From: Mycobacterium gordonae
GTDB lineage: Bacteria > Actinomycetota > Actinomycetes > Mycobacteriales > Mycobacteriaceae
Assembly: GCF_017086405.1 (NCBI RefSeq)
Contig: NZ_CP070973.1
Location: forward strand, 4,310,739 to 4,374,738
Length of the DNA stretch: 64,000 nt
Direction of reading: 5' to 3'
Shown in pieces: positions 7,483 through 16,902 of this stretch. Under the pieces are notes generated by a model. It ran no database searches, was not told the DNA's origin, and was given only the letters and a program-made list of their open reading frames with translations. A program made the translations under genes and the position numbers. Position 1 is the stretch's first letter. Each line of letters starts with the position of its first letter.

Positions 7483-9819
7483 GTGTCGTTTGTGATCGTG
7501 TCGTCGGACAGGGTGGCGGCCGCGGCTTCTCATCTGTCGGGCATCGGGTCGGCCGTCAGTGCGGCCAGCCACGCCGCGGTGGCGTCGACGACCGAGTTGC
7601 TGGCCGCCGGCACCGACGAGGTGTCGCTCGCCATCGCCGAACTGTTCAACGGCCATGGCGAGGTCTATCGCGCCGTCAGTGCCCAGGCGACGACCTTCCA
7701 CGACGAGTTTGTGCGGGTCTTGACCGCGGGCGGGATCGCGTACGGCAGCGCCGACGCGGTGAATGCGTCCCTGCAGACGATTCAGCAGAATCCGCTCGGC
7801 GCGATCAACGCGCCGACTCAGACGCTGCTGGGACGGCCGCTGATCGGCAACGGCGTCAACGGGCGGCCAGGTACCGGCCAAAGCGGCGGGGCCGGTGGGC
7901 TGTTGTTCGGCAACGGCGGTAACGGCGGTTCAGGCGCGGCAGGCCAGCAGGGCGGTAACGGTGGGGCCGCCGGCCTGTTCGGCAATGGCGGATCGGGCGG
8001 TGCCGGCGGCGGCGGCACGGCCGGTGGCGCCGGGGGCGCGGGCGGGTGGCTGTACGGCAACGGCGGCTCGGGCGGTATCGGCGGTCTCGGCCTCGGCGGG
8101 GCCGGCGGGGCCGGCGGCACCGGCGGCAACGTGACCGGGCTGGTCGGCACCGGCGGGGCCGGCGGAACCGGGGGGCTGGGCACCGTCGGGGGTGCGGGTG
8201 GCAGCGGCGGCAGCGGCGGCGTGCTCTTCGGAGTCGGGGGCAACGGCGGCGCCGGCGGCGTCGGCGCCGCTGGCGTCGGCGGAGCCGGCGGAAACGGCGG
8301 CAACGTCTTCGGGCTCGTCGGCAACGGCGGGGCGGGTGGCCTCGGCGGACAAACCGGCGACCCGCTCGCCGTGGCGCCCGCTGGTGGTAACGGCGGCACC
8401 GGCGGCTGGCTATTCGGAAACGGCGGCGCCGGCGGCGCCGGCGGATACAACATCTTCGGCGGCACAGGTGGCGCCGGCGGCGCCGGCGGCAACGTACTCG
8501 GGCTGATCGGAGACGGTGGGGCCGGTGGCGCCGGCGGGCACACCACCACCGGGGTTGCCGGGGCCGGAGGTGCCGGCGGCGGTAGCGGTCACCTCTTGGG
8601 TAACGGCGGGATCGGCGGCCATGGTGGCATGGCGGTCGGCGCCGTAGGCACCGGCGGGGCCGGCGGCGCCGGCGGCAGCGCGCTCACCGTAATCGGCAAC
8701 GGCGGGGCCGGCGGTCTCGGCGGCAACGGTTTAGCGGGCGGCGGCGGCAACGGCGGCAGCGGCGGTAACGGCGGCCTGGTGATCGGCTTCGGCGGTAACG
8801 GCGGAGCGGGCGGCCTCGGTGCCGCAGGGATCGGCGGAGCCGGGGGCAGCGGCGGCAATGCGATCGGTCTGGTCGGCGACGGCGGAGCCGGCGGCGTCGG
8901 CGGGCAGAGCGCTTCCGCGCTCGCTCAGGCGGCGGCCGGCGGCAGCGGCGGCACCGGCGGCCTGCTGTTCGGCAACGGCGGCGCCGGAGCCTCCGGCGGC
9001 GACAACACGCTGGGCGGCGCGGGTGGCGTCGGCGGTCGCGGCGGCAGCGTGCTGGGACTCGTCGGCGACGGCGGGGCCGGCGGCGCCGGCGGGGCCACCA
9101 CGAACGGCACCGGCGGCAGCGGCGGCGGCGGAGGCGCCAGCGGGCGCCTGTTCGGCAACGGCGGACTGGCCGGCAACGGCGGCACCGCCACCAGCCCCGG
9201 GGGCACCGGCGGGGCTGGTGGCACCGGCGGCAACGCAGCCTCCCTGGTCGGTAACGGCGGAGCCGGTGGGGTGGGCGGCTACGGCGTGTTCGGCAGCGGC
9301 GGGTCCGGCGGCAACGGTGGCGCCAGCGGTCAACTGTTCGGCTTCGGCGGCAACGGCGGACTCGGCGGGATCGGCGGCGGCGCAGGCGGAGTCGGCGGGA
9401 TCGGCGGCAACGGCGGCAGTGCCGTCGGGCTCATCGGAAACGGCGGCAACGGCGGACTCGGCGGATTCGGCTTCACCGGCGGCTCGCAAGGCGGCAACGG
9501 CGGCAACGGCGGAGCGCTGTGGGGCAATGGCGGTGACGGTGGCAGCGGCGGCCAGCTGGGCGGTGCCGGCGGTAGTGGCGGCAACGCCGGAATGCTGCTC
9601 GGCAACGGCGGCGCTGGTGGCGACGGATATGCCGGCGACGCCGGCGTCATCAAGGGCGGTAACGGCGGAAGCGGCGGTCGCGCCGCCACCGGGATCGGCT
9701 TCGGCGGTAACGGCGGCAGTGGTGGCCTCAACCAGGGCGCCGGCGGCGGCACCGGCGGCACCGGCGGGCAGGGCAGCACGCTGCCCGGCACAGCCGGCAG
9801 CGCCGGCGCCAACGGCTGA
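7483..9819 (+). CDS. PE_PGRS family protein
   Basis: 778 residues. The N-terminal PE domain (about residues 1-95) starts SFVIVSSDRVAAAASHL and has the expected two-helix hairpin and the YxxxD/E-type ESX secretion region (YGSADAV). The linker ends in LLGRPLIGNG, the usual junction. Residues 130-778 are Gly-Gly-Ala/Gly-Gly-Asn repeats in blocks such as GGNGGAGGLG and LVGDGGAGG, with no distinct C-terminal domain. Expected to be exported by ESX-5 to the cell surface. The start is GTG 7483 with GGGAGG six nt upstream. It lies between the Rv2219-like and RDD genes, where M. tuberculosis has no PE gene, so it is a lineage-specific insertion into a conserved block. Confidence 0.95.
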   Translation: MSFVIVSSDRVAAAASHLSGIGSAVSAASHAAVASTTELLAAGTDEVSLAIAELFNGHGEVYRAVSAQATTFHDEFVRVLTAGGIAYGSADAVNASLQTIQQNPLGAINAPTQTLLGRPLIGNGVNGRPGTGQSGGAGGLLFGNGGNGGSGAAGQQGGNGGAAGLFGNGGSGGAGGGGTAGGAGGAGGWLYGNGGSGGIGGLGLGGAGGAGGTGGNVTGLVGTGGAGGTGGLGTVGGAGGSGGSGGVLFGVGGNGGAGGVGAAGVGGAGGNGGNVFGLVGNGGAGGLGGQTGDPLAVAPAGGNGGTGGWLFGNGGAGGAGGYNIFGGTGGAGGAGGNVLGLIGDGGAGGAGGHTTTGVAGAGGAGGGSGHLLGNGGIGGHGGMAVGAVGTGGAGGAGGSALTVIGNGGAGGLGGNGLAGGGGNGGSGGNGGLVIGFGGNGGAGGLGAAGIGGAGGSGGNAIGLVGDGGAGGVGGQSASALAQAAAGGSGGTGGLLFGNGGAGASGGDNTLGGAGGVGGRGGSVLGLVGDGGAGGAGGATTNGTGGSGGGGGASGRLFGNGGLAGNGGTATSPGGTGGAGGTGGNAASLVGNGGAGGVGGYGVFGSGGSGGNGGASGQLFGFGGNGGLGGIGGGAGGVGGIGGNGGSAVGLIGNGGNGGLGGFGFTGGSQGGNGGNGGALWGNGGDGGSGGQLGGAGGSGGNAGMLLGNGGAGGDGYAGDAGVIKGGNGGSGGRAATGIGFGGNGGSGGLNQGAGGGTGGTGGQGSTLPGTAGSAGANG

Positions 9820-9822
9820 GCT

Positions 9823-10245
9823 TCAGCGGCGTAGCACCGCGGTCCTGGTCAACCGGTCCTGCAAACCTCGCCCGTCCGAATCGGTGAACAACGGCGGGAC
9901 CACCAGGAAGATCAGCAATCCGCGGGCCAGGGCGCGGCCGATGCCGATCGGCAATCGGCCGTCGGTCGCCGCCACCTGGATACGCAATGCCAGTTGCCCC
10001 GGTGTGAAGCCGAACAGTCGCACCGACACCGCGCCGATGACCAGCCACACCACCGCTTGCACCGTGGACAACAACGTGTCCGAGATTGCGCCGAGCGTCA
10101 GCGCCAGCAGCGCGAGCCCGCCCGCGATCAACCAGTCGACCAGCAGCGCCAACAGGCGGCGTCCCATCGGCGCCATTGAGCGGGGCCCGGTCCGCGGTAG
10201 GCCGAGGGTTTCGCCGGGGTAACCGGCTGGTGATTGCGGCGTCAT
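9823..10245 (-). CDS. RDD family membrane protein (Rv2219A-like)
   Basis: 140 residues from ATG 10245. After a proline/glycine-rich leader, the RDD signature MGRRLLALLVDWLIAG begins the first helix; a second hydrophobic stretch (LLSTVQAVVWLVIGAVSVRL) and RLFGFTPGQLALRI follow, ending near the RALARG segment. RDD proteins are small polytopic membrane proteins of uncertain function, some linked to ion or lipid transport. An in-frame TTG start at 10359 or ATG at 10284 would add 38 or 13 residues; neither has a convincing ribosome site. It is divergent from glnA1 and convergent with the PE_PGRS gene, whose stop lies 3 bp away. Confidence 0.8.
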   Translation of the reverse strand: MTPQSPAGYPGETLGLPRTGPRSMAPMGRRLLALLVDWLIAGGLALLALTLGAISDTLLSTVQAVVWLVIGAVSVRLFGFTPGQLALRIQVAATDGRLPIGIGRALARGLLIFLVVPPLFTDSDGRGLQDRLTRTAVLRR

Positions 10246-10387
10246 CGGCGATGTCCGGTCACCGCGGGCGCCCGCCGTGGGCATCGGCCATTCAGCGTCG
10301 GCGGTCGACCAGTTACGATCTTGCGGGCCATGGTCTTCACAATAGGGCCCGGTGGTCAACCGGGTGCTGTTGCAGCAGCTGTGGTAC

Positions 10388-10425
10388 GTAACCTCTGCGC
10401 AACACGGGGTTGACCGACGGGCAAC
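10388..10425 (+). promoter_or_regulatory. Double GlnR-type box upstream of glnA1
   Basis: The sequence reads gTaAC-n6-GcAAC-n6-tTgAC-n6-GcAAC. AC dinucleotides sit at 10391, 10402, 10413 and 10424, each separated by exactly nine bases. This is the a-site/b-site layout described for actinobacterial GlnR, the OmpR-type nitrogen regulator. It ends 48 bp before the glnA1 start, a sensible activator position. The match is direct; GlnR control is inferred from the consensus. Confidence 0.75.
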
Positions 10426-10473
10426 AAGAGCTTTCTAGCGTCGGCCGCGAATCACCAAGTAAAGGAGCCTTCT

Positions 10474-11910
10474 GTGACGGATAAGACGCCCGACGACGTC
10501 TTCAAACTTGCCAAAGACGAAAACGTCGAGTTTGTCGACGTCCGTTTCTGTGACCTGCCCGGCATCATGCAGCACTTCACCATTCCGATCTCGTTCTTCG
10601 ACGAAAGCGTGTTCGAAGACGGCCTGGCCTTCGACGGCTCGTCGATCCGTGGTTTCCAGTCGATCCACGAGTCCGACATGCTGCTGCTGCCGGACCCGGA
10701 AACCGCGCAGGTCGACCTGTTCACCCAGGCCAAGACGCTGAACCTGAACTTTTTCGTGCACGACCCGTTCACTCTTGAGCCTTACTCCCGCGACCCGCGC
10801 AACGTCGCCCGCAAGGCTGAGAACTACCTGATCAGCACCGGCATCGCCGACACCGCGTACTTCGGTGCCGAGGCCGAGTTCTACATCTTCGACTCGGTGG
10901 CCTTCGACTCGCGCACCAACGGATCGTTCTACGAGGTCGACGCGATCTCCGGCTGGTGGAACACGGGTTCGGCGACCGAGGCCGACGGCAGCCCCAACCG
11001 CGGATACAAGGTCCGCCCCAAGGGCGGCTACTTCCCGGTGGCCCCCGTCGACCACTACGTCGACCTGCGCAGCAAGATGTTGCAGAACCTGATCGCGGCG
11101 GGCTTCAGCCTGGAGAAGGGCCACCACGAGGTGGGCACCGGTGGCCAGGCCGAGATCAACTACAAGTTCAACACGCTGCTGCACGCTGCCGACGACATGC
11201 AGCTGTACAAGTACATCGTCAAGAACACCGCGTGGGCCAACGGCAAGACCGTCACCTTCATGCCCAAGCCGCTGTTCGGTGACAACGGTTCGGGCATGCA
11301 CACCCACCAGTCGCTGTGGAAAGACGGCAGCCCGCTGATGTACGACGAGACCGGGTATGCCGGCCTGTCGGACACTGCCCGCCACTACATCGGTGGCCTG
11401 CTGCACCACGCGCCGTCGCTGCTGGCGTTCACCAACCCGACGGTGAACTCCTACAAGCGGCTGGTGCCCGGTTACGAGGCCCCGATCAACCTGGTCTACA
11501 GCCAGCGCAACCGGTCGGCGTGCGTGCGCATCCCCATCACCGGCAGCAACCCGAAGGCCAAGCGGCTGGAGTTCCGCTGCCCCGACTCCTCGGGTAACCC
11601 CTACCTGGCGTTCGCGGCGATGCTGATGGCCGGCCTGGACGGCATCAAGAACAAGATCGAGCCGCAGGCGCCGGTCGACAAGGACCTCTACGAGCTGCCG
11701 CCGGAGGAGGCTGCGAACATCCCGCAGGCTCCCACCCAGCTGTCGGCGGTGATCGACAAGCTCGAGGAGGACCACGAGTACCTCACCGAGGGTGGCGTGT
11801 TCACTCCCGACCTGATCGAGACGTGGATCAACTTCAAGCGGGAGAACGAGATCCTGCCTGTCCAGATCCGGCCCACCCCCTACGAGTTCGCGCTGTACTA
11901 CGACGTCTAA
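10474..11910 (+). CDS. glnA1: Glutamine synthetase type I-beta
   Basis: 478 residues. It makes glutamine from glutamate, ammonia and ATP as a dodecamer; mycobacterial GlnA1 is abundant and partly exported. Visible elements are the N-terminal FDGSSIRGF loop, the metal/ATP motifs GAEAEFYIF and GHHEVGTGGQAEIN, the ammonium-site NGSGMHTHQSLW, the NRSACVRIP glutamate-site region, and the adenylylation loop KDLYELPPEE with Tyr406 as the GlnE target. Length and numbering equal the M. tuberculosis enzyme. GTG start with AAAGGAG 7 nt upstream. Nitrogen control by the GlnR-type double box upstream and by GlnE encoded at 18.7-21.6 kb. A strong terminator follows. Confidence 0.98.
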   Translation: MTDKTPDDVFKLAKDENVEFVDVRFCDLPGIMQHFTIPISFFDESVFEDGLAFDGSSIRGFQSIHESDMLLLPDPETAQVDLFTQAKTLNLNFFVHDPFTLEPYSRDPRNVARKAENYLISTGIADTAYFGAEAEFYIFDSVAFDSRTNGSFYEVDAISGWWNTGSATEADGSPNRGYKVRPKGGYFPVAPVDHYVDLRSKMLQNLIAAGFSLEKGHHEVGTGGQAEINYKFNTLLHAADDMQLYKYIVKNTAWANGKTVTFMPKPLFGDNGSGMHTHQSLWKDGSPLMYDETGYAGLSDTARHYIGGLLHHAPSLLAFTNPTVNSYKRLVPGYEAPINLVYSQRNRSACVRIPITGSNPKAKRLEFRCPDSSGNPYLAFAAMLMAGLDGIKNKIEPQAPVDKDLYELPPEEAANIPQAPTQLSAVIDKLEEDHEYLTEGGVFTPDLIETWINFKRENEILPVQIRPTPYEFALYYDV

Positions 11911-11926
11911 AGGCTGAGTAGACGAC

Positions 11927-11970
11927 ACCACCCGCGCGGTAATCCGATTGCTGCGCGGGTGGTTTCGTTT
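11927..11970 (+). terminator. Rho-independent terminator of glnA1
   Basis: Eleven-bp perfect inverted repeat (ACCACCCGCGC at 11927-11937 with GCGCGGGTGGT at 11953-11963), 15-nt loop, then TTCGTTT. It begins 16 bp after the glnA1 stop. Confidence 0.85.
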
Positions 11971-12044
11971 CGGGTGTCGGGCAGGTTCCACTTAGCGACT
12001 ACTGCCAGGATCGAAAGGCAGCCACACCAAGTGCCAGGAGTCCC

Positions 12045-12536
12045 ATGACCGTCTTCAGCGGGTTGCCGACGCACGTCCTCCTCGTTCACTTCCTGGTAGT
12101 CCTCGTCCCGCTGACCGCGGGTCTCGAAATCCTCTGCGCGCTCTGGCCGGCCGTGCGCCGCGGGCAGATAGTGTGGCTCACGCTGGCGCTGGCGACCGCG
12201 ACCATGGTGTTGGCGCCGATCACCGTCGAAGCCGGCGCGTGGCTCTACGATTTGCGCCGCAACCCCGACCCGATCCTGCAACAACACGCGGAGCGAGGCG
12301 GCTGGATGGTCTACTTCGCCGTGGCCCTGCTGGTGGTCGCCGTCGCGCTGGCAGTGCTGCACCTTGTCGAGCGCCGCTCCGACAAGCCCCGGTGGGTCGC
12401 CAAAGCCGTCGTCGCCGTGCTTACGGTGGTGGTGGGAGCCGCGTCGATGATTCAGATCTACCGTGTCGGTGACACGGGCGCCCGGTCGGTCTGGGGCAAC
12501 GAAATTTCACATCTCGAACAGGTCCCGAACAAGTAG
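12045..12536 (+). CDS. DUF2231 family membrane protein
   Basis: 163 residues with four hydrophobic segments (about 8-32, 40-62, 85-107 and 118-136). The N-terminal LPTHVLLVHFLVVLVPLT with histidines in the first helix is typical of DUF2231, a family of small membrane proteins of unknown role that may bind haem or metal. ATG 12045 has AGGAG 6 nt upstream. It follows the glnA1 terminator, so it should have its own promoter. The next gene is a PPE in the same direction, but 108 bp separate them. Confidence 0.75.
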   Translation: MTVFSGLPTHVLLVHFLVVLVPLTAGLEILCALWPAVRRGQIVWLTLALATATMVLAPITVEAGAWLYDLRRNPDPILQQHAERGGWMVYFAVALLVVAVALAVLHLVERRSDKPRWVAKAVVAVLTVVVGAASMIQIYRVGDTGARSVWGNEISHLEQVPNK

Positions 12537-12644
12537 CCCTGATCGGTTTCGCTGGAATCTTCTTCGGCTCCGAGGAGAGAATTTGCGCTAATTTGGACTG
12601 AGCCACATGGAGTAGTGGTGGCGGCGTGTCAATGGAGACCGATA

Positions 12645-14522
12645 ATGACCAATTTCGCCATACTTCCGCCCGAAATCAACTCCGGACTCATGTTCGCCGG
12701 TGCAGGATCAGCGCCGCTGGTGGCGGCTGCCGAGGCGTGGCGGTCGCTCGGCGAGGAACTGGGTTTGTCAGCCGCCTCATTCTCCGCGGTGACCACAGGT
12801 TTGACAGCGGGTGGTTGGCAGGGTGCGGCGGCGGCGGCGATGGCTGCGGCCGCAGGTCCTTACAGCGCGTGGCTCGAGGTTTCGGCGGCTGCGGCGACCC
12901 GGGCCGCAGGTCAGGCGCAGGCGATCGCAGGCATATTCGAGGCGGCACGGACGGCCACCGTGGCCCCAATGACGGTGATTGCCAACCGTTCTCAGATCGT
13001 TTTGCTGGCATTGACGAATCTGTTCGGGCAAAACGCGCCGGCAATCGCGGCGATCGAGAACAGCTACGAGGAGATGTGGGCCCAGGATGTCGCCGCGATG
13101 TCCGGATACCACAGTGCGGCCGCCGCCGCGGTCGCACAACTGTTGCCCTGGCCGGAGTCGCTCCAAGACCTGCTCCGGAACACCGGATTCGGCGGTCTGG
13201 GTATCGGCAACAGGGGCACTGGCAACGTGGGCAGCGGCAATACCGGCAGCGGCAACATGGGCAGCGGCAACGTCGGTAGCTCCAACCCGGGCAGCGGAAA
13301 CACCGGCAATGCCAACGTGGGCAGCGGAAACATCGGCGATGGGAACATGGGCGCCGGCAACCGCGGCAATTCGAACCTCGGCGGCGGGAACCACGGTGAC
13401 CTCAACGTGGGCGCCGGCAATGAAGGCAATCAGAATGTCGGCTTCGCCAACATCGGCCGAGGGAATGTCGGTGCCGGCAACAGAGGCGAAGGCAATCTCG
13501 GGTTCGCGAATACGGGAATCACCAATCCCGATGGCATCGGCAATATCGGTAGCGGCAACACCGGCAGCTTCAACCGGGGCTTGGCAAATACCGGCGACGG
13601 CAACTGGGGATTCGCGAACACCGGCAACGGCAACGTCGGCTTCGGCAATACCGGCAATGGCAACATCGGCATCGGCCTTACCGGCAACAACCAGATCGGC
13701 TTTGGCGCCCTGAACACCGGCAGCGGCAATATCGGCTTCGGCAACTCGGGCACCGGCAACATCGGCTTCTTCAACTCCGGCACCAACAATGTGGGCTTCT
13801 TCAATTCCGGCTTCGCCAACGTGGGCTTCGAAAACTCGGGAACGAACAACACCGGATTCCAAAACTCGGGCGGCACCGGCACGGGCTTCTGGAACACCGG
13901 ACTCGAGGACACCGGGTTCGGCAATTCCGGCAGCGAAGTGACGGGTGCGTTCAACTCGGGCCGATTCAGCACCGGTTTCTTCAACTCGGGAAACCAGTCC
14001 ACCGGCATGTTCAACTCCGGGCGAGCCGACACCGGCTTCTTCAATTCCGGTCGCGGCAACACGGGATTCTTCAATGCCGGCTCCTTCAACACCGGGTTCG
14101 CGAACTCGGGTGACGTGAACACCGGCGGCTTCAGCTCGGGCAATCTCAATACCGGTTTCGGCAGCTCAGTCAACGGACCCGGTCTCAGCTCCGGTTTCGG
14201 CAACACCGGCAGCGGGACGTCTGGCTTCTTCAATCAGGGCAACAGCGCCTCTGGCTTTGCCAATGCCGGTGACGAGACGTCAGGCGCGCGCAACAGTGCG
14301 CCGGATACCTCGGGTATTGAGAATTCGGGCTTCGGAGGGTCGGGATTCTGGAATTCCAGCGATAGGGGCTCGGGATTCTTCAACGGCGACAACAACGGTG
14401 TGGGCTTCCAGAACTCTGGATTCTTCAACATCGGTATCCGCAATTCCGGCGTCGGAAACGTCAGTGAGTTCGGTATCGCTGATTTCGGACACTCCGGCTT
14501 CTTCCACAGATTCGTCCCGTAG
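12645..14522 (+). CDS. PPE family protein, MPTR subgroup
   Basis: 625 residues. The first 180 are a PPE domain beginning MTNFAILPPEINSGLMFAGAG with PPE at residues 8-10 and a WxG-type turn (GGWQGAAAAAM). From about residue 190 to the end runs the major polymorphic tandem repeat, pentapeptide-like NxGxGNxG units (GNTGSGN, FNSGxxNxGFxNSG), first Gly/Ser-rich and later Phe-rich. Such proteins are ESX-5 substrates; the repeat likely forms a beta-solenoid. The start is set at ATG 12645, which gives the canonical N-terminus; GGAG lies 7 nt upstream. No PE partner gene precedes it. It interrupts the glnA1-glnE order seen in M. tuberculosis. Confidence 0.95.
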   Translation: MTNFAILPPEINSGLMFAGAGSAPLVAAAEAWRSLGEELGLSAASFSAVTTGLTAGGWQGAAAAAMAAAAGPYSAWLEVSAAAATRAAGQAQAIAGIFEAARTATVAPMTVIANRSQIVLLALTNLFGQNAPAIAAIENSYEEMWAQDVAAMSGYHSAAAAAVAQLLPWPESLQDLLRNTGFGGLGIGNRGTGNVGSGNTGSGNMGSGNVGSSNPGSGNTGNANVGSGNIGDGNMGAGNRGNSNLGGGNHGDLNVGAGNEGNQNVGFANIGRGNVGAGNRGEGNLGFANTGITNPDGIGNIGSGNTGSFNRGLANTGDGNWGFANTGNGNVGFGNTGNGNIGIGLTGNNQIGFGALNTGSGNIGFGNSGTGNIGFFNSGTNNVGFFNSGFANVGFENSGTNNTGFQNSGGTGTGFWNTGLEDTGFGNSGSEVTGAFNSGRFSTGFFNSGNQSTGMFNSGRADTGFFNSGRGNTGFFNAGSFNTGFANSGDVNTGGFSSGNLNTGFGSSVNGPGLSSGFGNTGSGTSGFFNQGNSASGFANAGDETSGARNSAPDTSGIENSGFGGSGFWNSSDRGSGFFNGDNNGVGFQNSGFFNIGIRNSGVGNVSEFGIADFGHSGFFHRFVP

Positions 14523-14542
14523 CAACCCCGCGCTGATACCCT

Positions 14543-15961
14543 CTAATCCGGCCAGACGCTTTGCGTCGCAGCTTTCATGAATTGGCCGAAATGGGCTAAT
14601 GCTCTTGGGTATTCTTGCTCTGCCGGTGTCCCGTAACCGACCACGATCCCGTTCGTGCGCGGGCCTGTTCCGTGCCAGAACGGGGCCAGACCGGTCAGGG
14701 CGATCTTGCGTTGGCGGGCCAGCTCCACAACATCGGCCTCAGTACGGTCCCCAGGCAACGAGACCACGGCGTGTAGTCCGGCAGAAACCCCTTGAACCGA
14801 AACGCCCGGCGCACAACGATCCAGCGTTTCCACCAGCGCGTCGCGGCGGTCGCGGTAGCGGCGCCGCATCCGTCGGACCTGCCGGTCCAAGGCCCCCGAC
14901 TCGATCAGCTCTGCAAATGCCAACTGCGCCAACACATCCGTGCCCCGGTCGGCCCGCCGCTTGGCTTCGATCACCCGCTCGACCAAATCGGTGGGCAGGG
15001 CCAGCCAGCCCAGCCGCAAACCGGGAGCCAGGCTCTTGCTGGCACTGCCCGCATAGACGACCTGCTCGGGCGCCAAGCCCTGTAGCGCGCCAACGGGATG
15101 GCGGTCGTACCGAAACTCCCCGTCGTAGTCATCTTCGATCAGATACCCGGCCCGTGCCGCAGCGACCCGGGTGAATGCGGTGCGGCGCTGGGCATCCAAT
15201 GTCATCCCCAATGGCGCTTGATGCGCCGGGGTGAGCAGTGCCGCGGCCGCCGGTGCCGGCCATCGGTCCGGCTGGGCGCCGCCGCTGTCGACATCCAGCG
15301 GATGGACGCTGAGCCCGGCCGATTCGGCGATGGCCCGGTGGTCGGGAAGGCACGGGTTTTCCAGCGCGATCGATCCAGCCGCGCCGGCGGCCAGCACGTC
15401 GCACATCAGCCGCATGCCTTGGGTGAAGCCACCACAGATCACGATGTGTTCACTGCTGGTGAGCACGCCGCGTACCCGGCCCAGATAGTCGGCGAGCACC
15501 GTGCGCAGCCGCGGCGACCCGCGCGGGTCGGCCGGGCCGAGTTCGGCGTGTGCGGTGACGTGCAGAGCCCGCCGCAGCGCACGCAGCCATTCCTGGCGGG
15601 GGAACATGCTCAGGTCGGGACGGCCCAGCCGGAAGTCGGCGACGACGCGCGGTGCGGCCCGGGGGGCGTTGACCCGGGCCGGCGTCGAGGGCCCCTGCGC
15701 CACCTCGGTTGCCGCGCCCGGCCGGGTCCGCAGATAGCCCTCGGCCACGAGCTGCGAGTACACCTCCACGACGGTTCCGCGGGCCAGCTCGAATTGCGCG
15801 GCCAGCGCCCGCGATGACGGCAAGCACTGCCCAGCAGCCAGCCGTCCTTCCCGGATAGCTTGTCGCAAAGCACTTTCCAGTGCGACCCGGCGTCCCCGGC
15901 CGGGCGGGAGCTCCAGGTGGAGATCCAGCCCGCCGGGCTCACTGGTCCATGAAACAGCCAT
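14543..15961 (-). CDS. MocR/PdxR-type transcriptional regulator (GntR HTH + aminotransferase fold)
   Basis: 472 residues from ATG 15961. Residues 15-80 form a GntR winged helix (ALRQAIREGRLAAGQCLPSSRALAAQ then ARGTVVEVYSQL). The rest is a class I aminotransferase domain with the PLP lysine in YAGSASKSLAPGLRLGWLALP. MocR proteins bind PLP as effector and control pyridoxine, GABA or taurine metabolism or a neighbouring gene. It is divergent from a methyltransferase, with 47 bp between the starts; that gap most likely holds its operator. In-frame codons upstream to 16066 overlap the divergent gene and are rejected. Confidence 0.88.
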   Translation of the reverse strand: MAVSWTSEPGGLDLHLELPPGRGRRVALESALRQAIREGRLAAGQCLPSSRALAAQFELARGTVVEVYSQLVAEGYLRTRPGAATEVAQGPSTPARVNAPRAAPRVVADFRLGRPDLSMFPRQEWLRALRRALHVTAHAELGPADPRGSPRLRTVLADYLGRVRGVLTSSEHIVICGGFTQGMRLMCDVLAAGAAGSIALENPCLPDHRAIAESAGLSVHPLDVDSGGAQPDRWPAPAAAALLTPAHQAPLGMTLDAQRRTAFTRVAAARAGYLIEDDYDGEFRYDRHPVGALQGLAPEQVVYAGSASKSLAPGLRLGWLALPTDLVERVIEAKRRADRGTDVLAQLAFAELIESGALDRQVRRMRRRYRDRRDALVETLDRCAPGVSVQGVSAGLHAVVSLPGDRTEADVVELARQRKIALTGLAPFWHGTGPRTNGIVVGYGTPAEQEYPRALAHFGQFMKAATQSVWPD

Positions 15962-16008
15962 CGAATTGGACCTTATCGATGAACTGATTTCTTCGTAAAG
16001 TCGGAACC

Positions 16009-16902
16009 ATGACGGTCCCCACCGCAACGCACAGGCGTCTCGACCAGACGGCAAGTCTGACGGCACAGGTCAACGCGGCGCAGCGCGCCGCAGAATCCAT
16101 GCGCCCACCCGACCGCCGACTCATCGACGACCCACAGTCTCGCTACTTCGTCGAACACCCCGCACTGCGGGCCGTCCTGTCTCACCCGTGGTCGGCCGAT
16201 GCCGCGCTGCGGGTCTTCGACCGAGTCTGGGGTGGGCTGCACGCTCACATCGCGCTGCGGGTGCGCTATGCGGACGATGCCTACGCCGCAGCCATCCAAG
16301 CGGGTGTCGACCAACTGGTGCTGCTCGGCGCCGGCTTCGACACCTCCAGCCTGCGCATCGCCGATGCGGCACTGACGGTGTTCGAGGTGGATGCGCCCGC
16401 TACTCAGGCGCACAAACGCCCGGTGGTCGAGCGGCTCGCATCACATGCCCAAACCGTCTGGGTGCCATGCGACTTCGAGCGCGACAGGTTGTACGACCGG
16501 CTGCTCGATGCCGGATTCGACCCGGCCCGGCCCAGTCTCATCAGCTGGCTCGGCGTCAGCATGTACCTCACCCACGACGCCATCGACGCGACGCTGAGCG
16601 ACCTCACGCAACTTTGCGCGCCGGGAAGCCGACTGGTGGTCGACTACATCCGCGACGGTGTGGTCGCGGTCCGGGCACCGTGGCCGGGCGCCAACCGCAT
16701 CACCCGGCTGGTGGCCCGACGCGGAGAGCCCTATCGCAGCGACTTCACCGAGCGCGAACTCGATGCCGTCCTGGTGGCCCATGGTTTTCAGCCTGCCGAA
16801 CACCTGGGCGTCGCCGCACTGTTGAGTCGCTACGACCCGACCGACAAGAGCAAGCTGGCCGCCGACGACTGGTTGGCGGTGGCGACCGCCTATCGGCGCT
16901 GA
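16009..16902 (+). CDS. Class I SAM-dependent methyltransferase (leucine carboxyl methyltransferase-like family)
   Basis: 297 residues. SAM-binding motif LLGAGFDTSSLR (GAGFD at 107-111) and the acidic loop FEVDAP (Glu126, Asp128) are present, followed by SWLGVSMYLTHDAI. These are hallmarks of the large mycobacterial family of putative O-methyltransferases related to leucine carboxyl methyltransferase. The substrate is unknown. Divergently transcribed from the MocR regulator, which is its probable regulator. No strong Shine-Dalgarno is seen at ATG 16009. The 240 bp after it hold no supported gene. Confidence 0.85.
   Translation: MTVPTATHRRLDQTASLTAQVNAAQRAAESMRPPDRRLIDDPQSRYFVEHPALRAVLSHPWSADAALRVFDRVWGGLHAHIALRVRYADDAYAAAIQAGVDQLVLLGAGFDTSSLRIADAALTVFEVDAPATQAHKRPVVERLASHAQTVWVPCDFERDRLYDRLLDAGFDPARPSLISWLGVSMYLTHDAIDATLSDLTQLCAPGSRLVVDYIRDGVVAVRAPWPGANRITRLVARRGEPYRSDFTERELDAVLVAHGFQPAEHLGVAALLSRYDPTDKSKLAADDWLAVATAYRR

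Noticed and set aside
7818..9812. Long Pro-rich and Ala-rich frames on both strands across the PE_PGRS gene
   Set aside because: They are the mirror of GGC/GCC repeats. The + strand frame with the PE domain explains the region.
10435..11991. 518-residue antisense frame over glnA1
   Set aside because: GC-rich third positions keep the opposite strand open; glnA1 is certain and the antisense text has no motif.
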